Assembly (NCBI RefSeq): GCF_014295035.1 | Contig: NZ_CP060404.1 | Coordinates: 6,798,501-6,862,500 of the forward strand | From: Streptomyces buecherae | Lineage (GTDB): Bacteria > Actinomycetota > Actinomycetes > Streptomycetales > Streptomycetaceae | Length of the DNA stretch: 64,000 nucleotides | Reading direction: 5' to 3' | Shown here: piece by piece, positions 27,262-35,722 of the stretch | Numbering within the stretch: position 1 is the stretch's first letter | How the letters are laid out: every line of letters starts with the position of its first letter | Program-made: the position numbers and the translations under genes | The notes under the pieces: model-generated | Told to the model about the DNA's origin: nothing | The model's database searches: none | Seen by the model: only the letters and a program-made list of their open reading frames with translations

Positions 27262-28875
27262 GTGGACCAGCTCGCCCTGCTGCTCCTGCTGCTGCTCGGG
27301 GCCGTGGTGATGGTCCCCGTCGGGGAACGGCTCAGCCTGCCGCCGCCGGTGCTGATGACGCTGATCGGGGTGGGTCTCGCGCTGGTGCCGTGGGTGCCGA
27401 ACGTGCGGGTGCCGCCCGAGCTGATCCTCCCGCTGGTGCTGCCGCCGTTGCTGTACGCGGCCGTGCAGCGCACCTCGTGGCGACAGTTCGCGGCCAACAA
27501 GCGGGCCATCTTCCTGCTCGCGGTGGCGCTGGTCTTCGTCACCACCGCCGCGGTGGCCGCGCTCGCGCACGCCATCGTGCCCGGGCTGCCGCTCGCCGGC
27601 GCCGTCGTGCTCGGCGCGCTGGTCGCCCCGCCGGACCCGGTCGCGGCCACCGCGGTGGCCGGCCGGCTCGGGCTGCCGCGGCGCATGGTCTCCATCCTGG
27701 AGGGCGAGGGCCTGTTCAACGACGTCACGGCCATCGTGCTCTACCACGTGGCCCTGGCCGCCGCGGTGAGCGGCAGCTTCTCGCTGCCGGCCGCGCTCGG
27801 CACGCTCGCGCTGTCGGCGGTGGTGGCGGTGGCCGTAGGGCTCGGTCTCGGCTGGGCGACGGCCCGGCTGATGGGGCGGCTGGAGGACCCGACGCTCCAG
27901 ATCGGGCTGACGCTCCTCGTGCCGTTCGCCGCGTACGTGCTCGCCGAGGAGTTCCACGGCTCCGGCGTGCTCGCGGTGCTGACCACCGCGCTCTTCCTGA
28001 CCGAGCACGCGATGGACGCCGACGACGTGCTGGGGCGGCTCGCCGGGCGCACCTTCTGGGAGGTCGTGGACACCCTGGTGACCGGCGTCGCCTTCGGGCT
28101 CATCGGCCTTGAGCTGCACAACGTGTTCGGCACCGTGTCCGGGCGCTGGGGCGAACTCCTGGGCACGGGGGCGGCCGTCGTCGGCGTCGTGGTCGGCGTG
28201 CGGCTGCTGTGGCTGCTGCCCGCGGCCTGGCTGGCCCGGCGGCTGCACCGGCGCCGGGACTACGACGAGGACATCCCGATGAGCTGGCGGGAGACGGTGA
28301 TCATGTGGTGGTCGGGGATGCGCGGGGTGGCCTCGGTCGCGCTGGCGCTGGCCATCCCGTTCACCGTGGACGGCGGGGACGCGTTCCCGGCCCGGGACGA
28401 GATCCTCTTCATCGCCTTCTCGGTCGTGCTGGCGACCCTGGTCATTCAGGGCCTGACCCTGCCGTGGCTGGTGCGGCGGCTGCGGGTGAGCCCGGACGCC
28501 AAGGCGGAGCAGGCGTTCGAGCGCGAGCTGGCCGAACGCGTCCTGCGGGCGACCCGCCGCCGGCTCAAGGAGATCCAGGAGGAGGAGGAGGACCTGCCCG
28601 ACGAACTCCTGGAGCAGGTCGCGCGCCGGGCGTACGACCTCGGCGTGCGGATCTACCCGGACATCCTGGAGGAGGACCGGCGGGAGGGGCACGAGAAGCG
28701 GGTGGCGCGCCTCAAGCGGCTCCAGCGCGTCAACGGCGAGCTGTTGTCGGCCGCCCGGCACGAGGTGCTGAGCGCCCGCAGCGAGCCGGGCGCCGATCCG
28801 GAGATCGCCGACCGGGTGCTGCACCAGTTGGACATGCGCAGCCTGCGCGGCGCCCCGCCGCCCGAGCAGAGCTGA
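27262..28875 (+). CDS. CPA1-family Na+/H+ antiporter
   Basis: Polytopic transporter exchanging Na+ (or K+) for protons. It has 537 residues: about twelve hydrophobic helices over residues 1-405, then a cytoplasmic helical tail rich in Arg, Glu and Leu. The CPA1 ion-binding region is present: VAPPDPVAATAVAGRLGLPR and LEGEGLFNDVTAIVLYHVAL, the latter carrying the conserved ND pair. GTG 27262 follows GGAAGG at 9-10 nt. It ends 37 bp before the convergent mscS-type gene. Confidence 0.92.
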   Translation: MDQLALLLLLLLGAVVMVPVGERLSLPPPVLMTLIGVGLALVPWVPNVRVPPELILPLVLPPLLYAAVQRTSWRQFAANKRAIFLLAVALVFVTTAAVAALAHAIVPGLPLAGAVVLGALVAPPDPVAATAVAGRLGLPRRMVSILEGEGLFNDVTAIVLYHVALAAAVSGSFSLPAALGTLALSAVVAVAVGLGLGWATARLMGRLEDPTLQIGLTLLVPFAAYVLAEEFHGSGVLAVLTTALFLTEHAMDADDVLGRLAGRTFWEVVDTLVTGVAFGLIGLELHNVFGTVSGRWGELLGTGAAVVGVVVGVRLLWLLPAAWLARRLHRRRDYDEDIPMSWRETVIMWWSGMRGVASVALALAIPFTVDGGDAFPARDEILFIAFSVVLATLVIQGLTLPWLVRRLRVSPDAKAEQAFERELAERVLRATRRRLKEIQEEEEDLPDELLEQVARRAYDLGVRIYPDILEEDRREGHEKRVARLKRLQRVNGELLSAARHEVLSARSEPGADPEIADRVLHQLDMRSLRGAPPPEQS

Positions 28876-28912
28876 GCCCGACCGGGGCTGAGCCCGCCAG
28901 CGCCGCGCCCGG

Positions 28913-30016
28913 TCAGGGCCGCGGCGCGACCTCGGCCGGCTCCGGGGACGGGCCCTGCGCCGGCAGCTGGGCGGGGTCCTGGCCGGGCGCGGGCGCGGTG
29001 AGGACGCGCGGCAGCGCGTACGGGTGCTCGTCGCGCAGCCAGATCAGCAGTTTCTCGCGGACCTCGCAGCGCAGCGTCCACAGGTCGTCGGCGTTGCGCG
29101 CGGTGGCCAGGGCCCGTACCTCCATGGTGGTCGGCGTGGAGTCGGTGACGACGAGGTTCCAGGCCCGGCCGTCCCAGGCGGGGCACTCGTCGAGGATCTC
29201 GCGCAGCCGCTCGCGCATCTGGGCCACCGGCGTCGCGTGGTCGAGCTGGAAGAAGACGGTGCCGGTCATCTGGGCGCCGCCACGGGACCAGTTCTCGAAG
29301 GGCTTGCTGGTGAAGTAGGAGACCGGCATCGTGATCATGCGCTCGTCCCAGGTGCGGACGACCAGGTAGGTGAGCGTGATCTCGTGCACCGTGCCCCACT
29401 CGCCCTCCACGACCACCGTGTCCCCTATGCGGACGGTGTCGCCGAAGGCGATCTGGAGCCCGGCGAAGAGGTTGCCCAACGTGGACTGGGCGGCGATACC
29501 GGCGACGATGCCGAGCACACCGGCCGAGGCCAGCATCGAGGTGCCGAACGCCTGCATCGCCGGGAACTGGAGCAGCATCACCGCGGCGGCCACCACGCCC
29601 ACCACCGCCGTGACCACCCGCTGGATCAGCGTCAGCTGGGTGCGCACCCGCCGGGCGCGCGCGGGATCGCGCCGTCCCGTGGCGTAGCGCGCGTAGCTGG
29701 ACTCGATGACGGCGGCCGAGACGCGCACTATCAACCAGCCCACCATGACGATGCTCACCAGGGTGAGCACCAGGCCCACCGCCTCCCAGTGGTTCTCGTC
29801 ACTGAGCAGGTGCGTCTCCCGGTACGAGCCGTGGATGACGCTCGTACACAGCGCTACCTGGAACGGGAAGCGGCAGCGCCGAAGCAACCCCCACAGCGGT
29901 GTCTCCGGGTGGCGCTGGTCGGTCCTGCTCAGCAGTCGATCGGCCAGCCAGCCGACGACGACGGTGAGCGCGACCGAACCGCCGATCACGATCAGCGGTC
30001 GCAGCACGTCCTCCAT
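28913..30016 (-). CDS. MscS-family small-conductance mechanosensitive channel
   Basis: The protein has 367 residues. Several N-terminal membrane helices lead to the pore-lining helix region (FGTSMLASAGVLGIVAGIAAQSTL), then the MscS beta domain with NLFAGLQIAFGDTVRIGDTVVVEGEWGTVHEITLTYLVVRTWD and the alpha/beta C-terminal domain. The tail after about residue 345 is Pro/Ala-rich. MscS channels release solutes on osmotic downshift. GAGGAG lies upstream of the ATG at 30016. It is divergent from the hydrolase gene, sharing a 93-bp spacer. Confidence 0.9.
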   Translation of the reverse strand: MEDVLRPLIVIGGSVALTVVVGWLADRLLSRTDQRHPETPLWGLLRRCRFPFQVALCTSVIHGSYRETHLLSDENHWEAVGLVLTLVSIVMVGWLIVRVSAAVIESSYARYATGRRDPARARRVRTQLTLIQRVVTAVVGVVAAAVMLLQFPAMQAFGTSMLASAGVLGIVAGIAAQSTLGNLFAGLQIAFGDTVRIGDTVVVEGEWGTVHEITLTYLVVRTWDERMITMPVSYFTSKPFENWSRGGAQMTGTVFFQLDHATPVAQMRERLREILDECPAWDGRAWNLVVTDSTPTTMEVRALATARNADDLWTLRCEVREKLLIWLRDEHPYALPRVLTAPAPGQDPAQLPAQGPSPEPAEVAPRP

Positions 30017-30109
30017 GGACTACTCAGCTCCTCTTCGGGTCCTCTTCGCGGGTCACCGCCCGCCACCGTAACTGGCACGATGGGGTGCGAACGAAACAGC
30101 GACAGGGAT

Positions 30110-30703
30110 GTGACAGCGGTGGCCCCGACATCGACGATTGTGCTCTTCCACTCCGCGTACGGGCTGCGGCCGGCAGTCCACGCGGCTGCCGAGCGGCTGC
30201 GCGCCGCCGGGCACGAGGTGCATGTGCCCGACCTGTACGAGGGCCGAACCTGCGAATCCGTCGAGGACGGCATGGCGATCAGGGAAGAGATCGGCACGGA
30301 CGAGCTGCTGGTGCGCGCCGTGCGCGCGGTGGCCCCGCTCTCCGACCGAGGTGTGGTCTACGCGGGCTTCTCGCTGGGCGGCTCGATCGCGCAGACCCTG
30401 GCGCTGGGCGACGCCAAGGCGCGCGGCCTGCTCCTGCTGCACGGCACGTCCGACATCGCGGAGGACGCGGCGACCGACGGGCTGCCGGTGCAGCTCCACG
30501 TCGCCGACCCGGACCCGTTCGAGCCGCACGACTGGCTGAGCGCCTGGTACCTGCGCATGGGCCGGGCCGGAGCGGACGTGGAGGTATACCGCTACCCGGG
30601 CGCGGGCCACCTGTTCACCGACCCCGAGCTGCCGGACTACGACGCGGAGGCCGCGGAGAACACCTGGAAGGTGGCGCTGGCCTTCCTGGACGAGGTCGCC
30701 TGA
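30110..30703 (+). CDS. Dienelactone hydrolase-like alpha/beta hydrolase
   Basis: The protein has 197 residues from GTG 30110; alternatives are ATG 30080 and GTG 30119. The fold starts directly with IVLFHSAYGLRPAVHAAAERL and has a nucleophile elbow GFSLGGSIAQ with Ser where classical dienelactone hydrolase has Cys, and a C-terminal GAGHLFTD with the catalytic His. Substrate is unknown; it is likely a small soluble esterase. A bidirectional terminator follows. Confidence 0.8.
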   Translation: MTAVAPTSTIVLFHSAYGLRPAVHAAAERLRAAGHEVHVPDLYEGRTCESVEDGMAIREEIGTDELLVRAVRAVAPLSDRGVVYAGFSLGGSIAQTLALGDAKARGLLLLHGTSDIAEDAATDGLPVQLHVADPDPFEPHDWLSAWYLRMGRAGADVEVYRYPGAGHLFTDPELPDYDAEAAENTWKVALAFLDEVA

Positions 30704-30750
30704 GCCGCCCTCGCCCCGCTGGGCGCCCACCCCGCTCGGCGTGCACCCCG

Positions 30751-30793
30751 CTCGGCGCCCGCCCCCGCCGCACAGGCCGGGGCGGGCGCCGAG
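30751..30793. terminator. Bidirectional terminator between hydrolase and phoD genes
   Basis: Perfect 15-bp arms CTCGGCGCCCGCCCC (30751-30765) and its complement (30779-30793) lie between two convergent genes. Confidence 0.78.
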
Positions 30794-30802
30794 CCGCGTG
30801 CG

Positions 30803-32479
30803 CTAGCGCACCGGCTGGTCGGCGCGCTCCACGCGCTGGGTGCCGGACCGGGTGCGGTACGAGCGGGCCCAGGAGGCGGTGGCGTTCGGATCGGTCCGGT
30901 CGGAGAGGGTGAAGTAGTCCATCTGCGTGCGCTGTTCCGTCACGTCGAGCACGCCGTAGCCGTGCGAGTCCATGTCCAGCCACTTCACGTGCCGGTTGGC
31001 GGCCTTGATCGCGGCGACCGCGGCCAGCGAGACCGTGTGCGGCGCGACGTTCAGCAGGTCGTCGATGTTGTCCGAGGTCACCGACGTGACCACGAACTCG
31101 GTCGCGGCCGAGGGCGAGAGCGGGTACGTCGCCGCCCTGGTCGGCACGTCGTTGGCCCAGGCCATGTGGATGTCGCCGGTGAGGAAGACCGTGTTGTCGA
31201 TGCCGCGCTCGCGCAGGTGGGCCAGGAGTTCGCGGCGGTCGTCGGTGTAGCCGTCCCACTGGTCGACGCTGGGCGCGACGCCCTCCGTGGGCAGGCCGAG
31301 GAGTTCGACCAGCGGCTTGAGCAGGTGCGCGGGGAGCGACCCGAACGCGAACGGGGAGATCATCACCGAGGTGCCGACCAGCTTCCAGCGCGCGTTCGAG
31401 GCCGCCAGCCCGGACTTGAGCCAGTCGAGCTGGGCCCGCCCGGTGATGGTGCGCTCCGGGTCGTCCACCGCGCCGCTGCCCGCCTTCGCCTGTGCCGAGC
31501 GGAACGAACGCAGGTCGAGCAGGTGCAGATCGGCCAGCGAGCCGAAGCGCAGCCGGCGGTAGGTGGTGCCCTCGGTGCTCGGCCGCACCGGCATCCACTC
31601 GAAGTACGCCTGCTTGGCCACCGCGACCCGGCGCGCCCACTCGCCCTCGGCGCCCGGGGTGTGGTTCTCCGCGCCGCCCGACCAGGCGTCGTTGGCGAAC
31701 TCGTGGTCGTCCCAGATCGCGATGACCGGGTGCGCGGCGTGCACCGCCCGCAGGTCGGTGTCGGTGCGGTAGTGGCCGTGCCGCGCCCGGTAGTCGGCGA
31801 GGGTGACGATCTCGTGCCGGGGCGAGTGCTGGCGCACCACGTCCTTGCCCTCCGGGTAGGTCCCGGTCCCGTACTCGTACAGGTAGTCGCCCAGGTGCAG
31901 CACGGCGTCCAGGTCGCGGCGCGCGGCCAGGTGCCGGTACGCCGAGAAGTACCCGGCCTCCCAGTTGGCGCACGAGACCACGCCGAACCGCACGTTGCCG
32001 TCCGAGGCGTCCGCCGCCGGGGCGGTACGGGTGCGCCCGACCGGTGAGCGCACGTCGCCGACCGCGAACCGGTAGTAGTACGCGGTGGCCGGTCGCAGCC
32101 CGCGCACGTCGGCCTTGACGGTGTGGTCGCTGTCGGCCGTGGCCCTGACGCTGCCGCGCGCGGTGGGCGCGGCGAAGTCCTGGGACTCGGAGACCTCCCA
32201 GGTGACCTCGACCGCCGCGCCCCGGCCGGAGCCGGGCACGGCGTCCGGGCTCGGCGTCACGCGGGTCCACAGCAGCACGCCGTCGGGCAGCGGGTCGCCG
32301 GAGGCGACGCCGTGCGCGAAGGCGGGGCCGGGGTCGGCGGCGTGCGCCGCGGGGAGCCCGAGCGGGAGCAGGGCCGCGGTGGTCGCGGCGGCCGTGACGG
32401 CGGTGCGGCGGGTGATGCCGGTCGCGCGGCTCGCGGGGGAGGTCTCGGTTGCCTGGGATATGGCGTCTGGGGAGGTCAC
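30803..32479 (-). CDS. phoD: Tat-exported alkaline phosphatase D (PhoD family)
   Basis: Secreted phosphodiesterase/phosphatase used for phosphate scavenging. It has 558 residues from GTG 32479. The N-terminus has a twin-arginine signal (GITRRTAVTAAA, residues about 21-32, then a hydrophobic stretch ending AAHA). Metal-ligand motifs are VVSCANWEAGY, HLGDYLYEYG, WDDHEFANDAW and FLTGDIHMAW, all matching PhoD, which binds Fe3+ and Ca2+. Expression of PhoD in Streptomyces is usually PhoP-dependent; I could not define a PHO box in the spacer. Confidence 0.93.
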   Translation of the reverse strand: MTSPDAISQATETSPASRATGITRRTAVTAAATTAALLPLGLPAAHAADPGPAFAHGVASGDPLPDGVLLWTRVTPSPDAVPGSGRGAAVEVTWEVSESQDFAAPTARGSVRATADSDHTVKADVRGLRPATAYYYRFAVGDVRSPVGRTRTAPAADASDGNVRFGVVSCANWEAGYFSAYRHLAARRDLDAVLHLGDYLYEYGTGTYPEGKDVVRQHSPRHEIVTLADYRARHGHYRTDTDLRAVHAAHPVIAIWDDHEFANDAWSGGAENHTPGAEGEWARRVAVAKQAYFEWMPVRPSTEGTTYRRLRFGSLADLHLLDLRSFRSAQAKAGSGAVDDPERTITGRAQLDWLKSGLAASNARWKLVGTSVMISPFAFGSLPAHLLKPLVELLGLPTEGVAPSVDQWDGYTDDRRELLAHLRERGIDNTVFLTGDIHMAWANDVPTRAATYPLSPSAATEFVVTSVTSDNIDDLLNVAPHTVSLAAVAAIKAANRHVKWLDMDSHGYGVLDVTEQRTQMDYFTLSDRTDPNATASWARSYRTRSGTQRVERADQPVR

Positions 32480-32517
32480 GGCCGTTGACCATACTGGCCA
32501 GTAGCCGATGGGGTAAG

Positions 32518-32560
32518 AGCGGCGGGCGGGCGGACACCGAGTGTTCGCCCGCCCGCCGCT
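32518..32560 (-). terminator. Terminator hairpin after the first dsbA-like gene
   Basis: A 15-bp inverted repeat (32518-32532 with 32546-32560) with a 13-nt loop sits 21 bp beyond the leftward stop at 32582 and just upstream of phoD. Confidence 0.7.
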
Positions 32561-32581
32561 GTCAGGTCGCCGGTGCGCTGA

Positions 32582-33430
32582 CTACTTCTTCAGGTTCTGG
32601 TCGACCACGGCGGTGAACTCCTCGGGCGACATGGGCGGGTTGTCCTTGCCCACCGTGAGCTTCTTGCCGTTGAGCTGGAAGGCGGGGGTGCCGGTGATCC
32701 CCTCGTCCTTCGCCTTGTCGAAGACCTTCGACATCTCCAGCGCCCACTTGTCGTAGGTGCCGTCCTTCACGGCCTTCTCGAAGTTCTTGTTGTCCTTCAG
32801 CGACTTCACGTCCTGGGCCAGCTCGACCAGGCGCTTGTCGTCGGAGTACTCGTCCTCGCGCTCGTCGGGGTGGTTCTTCGCGTCGAAGAGGACCTTCTTG
32901 TACTCCAGGAACGCGTCCGGGCTGACGTTCAGGGCGGCGCCGAGCGCGCTCAGCGCGTTCTTCGAACCCGAGCCGCTAATCTGCGGCACGTCGTCGAGGA
33001 AGGTGCCCATCTTGAACTGGGCCTTGTACTTGCCGTCCTCGATGTCCTTCAGCAGCGTCTCGCCGGTGCTCTGCTCGAAGGTGGAGCAGACCGGGCACCG
33101 CATGTCCTCGTAGACGGTGAGGGTGTTCTTGGCGTCCTTCTTGCCTATGACGACCTCGGTGCCCTTGTCGCCCGCGCTGTTGGCCGGCTTCGCGAACGCC
33201 TTCTTCTTGGCCTCGCTCTTCCACTCCTTGTTGCTGACCTTGGTCTCGGCGCCCTCGTTCATGTTGGCGATGGCCACGCCGATGCCGCCGGCCACGGCGA
33301 GGACCGCGACGATGGAGCCGCCGACGACCAGTTGCCGCCGCGTCTTCTCCTTCTTCGCCTGCTTCTCCCGCTCGGCGCGCAGCCGCTCACGGGCCGCCTG
33401 CTTGTTCTGCTGGTTGTTTCGCTTGCTCAT
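32582..33430 (-). CDS. Membrane-anchored DsbA/thioredoxin-like protein (CPVC)
   Basis: The protein has 282 residues. A highly charged Lys/Arg/Gln N-terminus (about 32 residues) precedes one transmembrane helix (LVVGGSIVAVLAVAGGIGVAI). The extracytoplasmic thioredoxin fold is of the DSBA-like type: VIGKKDAKNTLTVYEDMRCPVCSTFEQ with active site CPVC, a helical insertion, and the cis-Pro loop GITGTPAFQLNGKKL. It probably acts in oxidative folding or disulfide isomerisation outside the membrane. It is one of two related genes within 3 kb; the other has CPPC. Confidence 0.9.
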   Translation of the reverse strand: MSKRNNQQNKQAARERLRAEREKQAKKEKTRRQLVVGGSIVAVLAVAGGIGVAIANMNEGAETKVSNKEWKSEAKKKAFAKPANSAGDKGTEVVIGKKDAKNTLTVYEDMRCPVCSTFEQSTGETLLKDIEDGKYKAQFKMGTFLDDVPQISGSGSKNALSALGAALNVSPDAFLEYKKVLFDAKNHPDEREDEYSDDKRLVELAQDVKSLKDNKNFEKAVKDGTYDKWALEMSKVFDKAKDEGITGTPAFQLNGKKLTVGKDNPPMSPEEFTAVVDQNLKK

Positions 33431-33608
33431 GGCTGTGTCTTCTCCGTCGTCGTGGGGCTGGGGGTTCGACCGCGGGCGGCCTCGTGAGCACCGCGGGAGC
33501 CGGCGTACGCGGGCGCGCGGCGTACCGCGGCGTCCGGTGTGCCGGCTTCGGCGCGCTGGGCGTTAGGCCCCGCGCGAGGGCGCTGGCCGCTCGCGGCGGG
33601 CGCTGGGC

Positions 33609-34289
33609 TCAGGCCGCGAGGGCGAGCGGCGGACCGCGCCTGACGACGGAGTGCAGGAGGAGTGGCAGGCCCCGCGCGGGCAGGGCGCGGCGCGCGGGGC
33701 GACCCGGTGCGCGGGGCGGCGGGTTCGCCGCGGCGGCGAAGGCCACCAGGAGCGGGCGGAACGCGAAGGCGGCGAGCGCCCGCAACAACTGGCCGAGCGC
33801 GGCCTCGCCCCGGCGCAGCCACGCGGCGGCGACCAGGCCGATCGCCACGTGCGCGGCGAGCAGCAGCCACGGCGCGGCCGAGTCGGTGCCCGACCCGACC
33901 GTGACGGCGGCGCTGTTGCCGTCGGCGGTCATCTGGGCCAGCGGCGAGCCGACGTCACCGCCGTGGCACAGCAGGTCCACGCCCATCGAGCGCAGCGGAC
34001 CGGCCACCGGCCCGCCCGCCTGTCCGTAGCACGCGTGCTGGCCGGCGGTGAAGACGGTGTCGGCGGCCAGTTCGAGCGGTACGAGCAGGGCGGCGATCGA
34101 GCCGTAACCGCGCTCGCGGCCCGCCAGCGCGTAGGCGATGCCGAAGACGGCGACGCACAGCAGCACGACGGTCGTCAGGGGGAGCGGGGCACGGGAGAGC
34201 AGCACGTGGGAAGCAGCGGACAGCGTCACGCACAGCGCTGTGAACAGCGCCGCGCGTACCGCTCGCAACCGTGCCGCCGATATGTCCAT
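33609..34289 (-). CDS. Integral membrane protein of unknown function
   Basis: The protein has 226 residues from the ATG at 34289 (an ATG at 34331 is also in frame). Hydrophobic helices are visible at about residues 8-30, 36-54, 60-82 and 135-155, with a hydrophilic loop between (HACYGQAGG, LLCHGGD) containing two Cys that could be disulfide-linked outside. The C-terminus is Pro/Arg/Leu-rich. It is sandwiched between two DsbA-like genes, suggesting an extracytoplasmic partner, but no family was recognised. The 178 bp to the next stop hold no gene. Confidence 0.6.
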   Translation of the reverse strand: MDISAARLRAVRAALFTALCVTLSAASHVLLSRAPLPLTTVVLLCVAVFGIAYALAGRERGYGSIAALLVPLELAADTVFTAGQHACYGQAGGPVAGPLRSMGVDLLCHGGDVGSPLAQMTADGNSAAVTVGSGTDSAAPWLLLAAHVAIGLVAAAWLRRGEAALGQLLRALAAFAFRPLLVAFAAAANPPPRAPGRPARRALPARGLPLLLHSVVRRGPPLALAA

Positions 34290-34494
34290 CGCCGGAGAGT
34301 GTGCCACGGCCGCGGATAAGTGGCGTGTCAAGATTCGGCATCTCCCCCTCCGGTCCCGCGCCGCCGCCGCTCAGCCCGCCGTGTGTGACTCATGTCACGT
34401 ACGTGGGCTGTCCGGCCGGCCGCCCCACACGCGCGGCCGGCCGGGCCCGGGGGCGGGGTGGCGGCCGGGGAGGGGCCGCGTCCGGCCCGTGGGC

Positions 34495-35637
34495 TCAGAG
34501 CTGTTCGTCCACCGCCTTGGTGAACTCCGGGGCGGTCGTGGGCCTGTTCACGCCGTCCGTGGTCAGGTCCTGGCCGTTGAGCTTGATGGTCGGCGTCGAC
34601 GGCACCCCGCTCGCGTCGAAGGCCGCGGACATCTTCTTCGCCCAGGCGTCGAAGGTGCCGGCGCGCACGTGGTCCTGGAACTCGGAGTTCGAGCCCAGCG
34701 CGGGGACCTGGCCGGCGACCTTGAGCAGGTAGGCGTCCGACGCGAAGGAGTCCGCGCCCTCCTGGGGGTGGTTGCGCTCGTCGTACAGGGCCCTCTTGTA
34801 GTCCAGGAACGCCTGCGGGCTGACGTCCAGCGCGGCGCCCAGCGCGCTGAGGGCGTTGTGGGAGCCGGAGCCGCCCATCGTGTTGTCGAGGAAGGTGCCC
34901 ATCGTGAACCGCGCCCTGTACTTGCCGGCCTTGATGTCCTTGATGACGGTGTCGCCGATGGTCTGCTCGAACTGCGCGCACGGCGGGCAGCGCAGGTCCT
35001 CGTACAGCTCCAGGGTTCCGGTGGCCTTCGGCTCGCCGATCACGACCGTGGTGCCGTCCGGGCCGGCGCTGTGCGCGGGCTTGGTCAGCTCGCCGGTCGG
35101 CTGCCGCCCGCCGCCCGTGCCCCCGCTGGCACCCGTCGAGCCGGAGCCGCTGGTTCCACCCGTGGACTCGCCGGTGCCGCCGTCCGTGCCGCCGCTGGTG
35201 TCGCCGGCGCCACCGGTGGCGCCGTCCGCGCCCTGTCCGTCGCCGCCCCCGACGAAGCCGTCCTTGGCGACGGGGCCCGCGCCGTCCTTGGCGCCGTCGC
35301 CGCCCTTGCCGCCGAGCACGAGGACGCCGGTGACCGCCAGCGCGATCGCGGCCACCGAGGCCACGACCGTCAGCGTCGCGCGCCGCTTCGCGTCACCGAC
35401 AGCCGGTCGCGGCGCCTCGGGCGGGCCCCACGCGCCGCCGACGGGGCCGGCCGGCGACCCCACGGACGGGAGTCCCGCGGCTGCGCCCGGCCGGTCCGGC
35501 TGGCCCGGCTGGGCGTACGGGTCCGGCTGCGGGGGCTGGGCGCCGGGCTGCGGCGGGTACGGGGCGTGGGGCGGCGGGCTGGAGGGCGGGCCCTGTGCGG
35601 GCTGCTCGCCCTCGGGCCGCTGCTGACCTGGCTGCAT
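34495..35637 (-). CDS. Membrane-anchored DsbA/thioredoxin-like protein with long linker (CPPC)
   Basis: The protein has 380 residues. A Pro/Gln-rich cytoplasmic tail (about 1-80) precedes a transmembrane helix (about 87-108). A Gly/Ser/Thr-rich linker of about 75 residues follows, then a DSBA-like thioredoxin fold with TLELYEDLRCPPCAQFEQTIG, active site CPPC, and the cis-Pro region GVPSTPTIKLNGQDL. It is a paralogue of the CPVC protein encoded 1.1 kb away: shared spacing of IKDIKAGKYRARFTMGTFLD and SHNALSALGAALDVSPQAFL supports a duplication. Likely role is extracytoplasmic disulfide exchange. Confidence 0.88.
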   Translation of the reverse strand: MQPGQQRPEGEQPAQGPPSSPPPHAPYPPQPGAQPPQPDPYAQPGQPDRPGAAAGLPSVGSPAGPVGGAWGPPEAPRPAVGDAKRRATLTVVASVAAIALAVTGVLVLGGKGGDGAKDGAGPVAKDGFVGGGDGQGADGATGGAGDTSGGTDGGTGESTGGTSGSGSTGASGGTGGGRQPTGELTKPAHSAGPDGTTVVIGEPKATGTLELYEDLRCPPCAQFEQTIGDTVIKDIKAGKYRARFTMGTFLDNTMGGSGSHNALSALGAALDVSPQAFLDYKRALYDERNHPQEGADSFASDAYLLKVAGQVPALGSNSEFQDHVRAGTFDAWAKKMSAAFDASGVPSTPTIKLNGQDLTTDGVNRPTTAPEFTKAVDEQL

Positions 35638-35722
35638 GGCCAGTCACATTAGCCGGGCCGGACAGGCGTTCGGCGGCGTGTGCGGCCCCGCCGCACTCCG
35701 GCCGGCGCCGGAGTGGGGGAGG

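Noticed and set aside
30715..30765. Short CCCGCTCGGCG repeats after the hydrolase gene
   Set aside because: Only two or three imperfect copies next to a terminator, best explained by local G/C-rich slippage.
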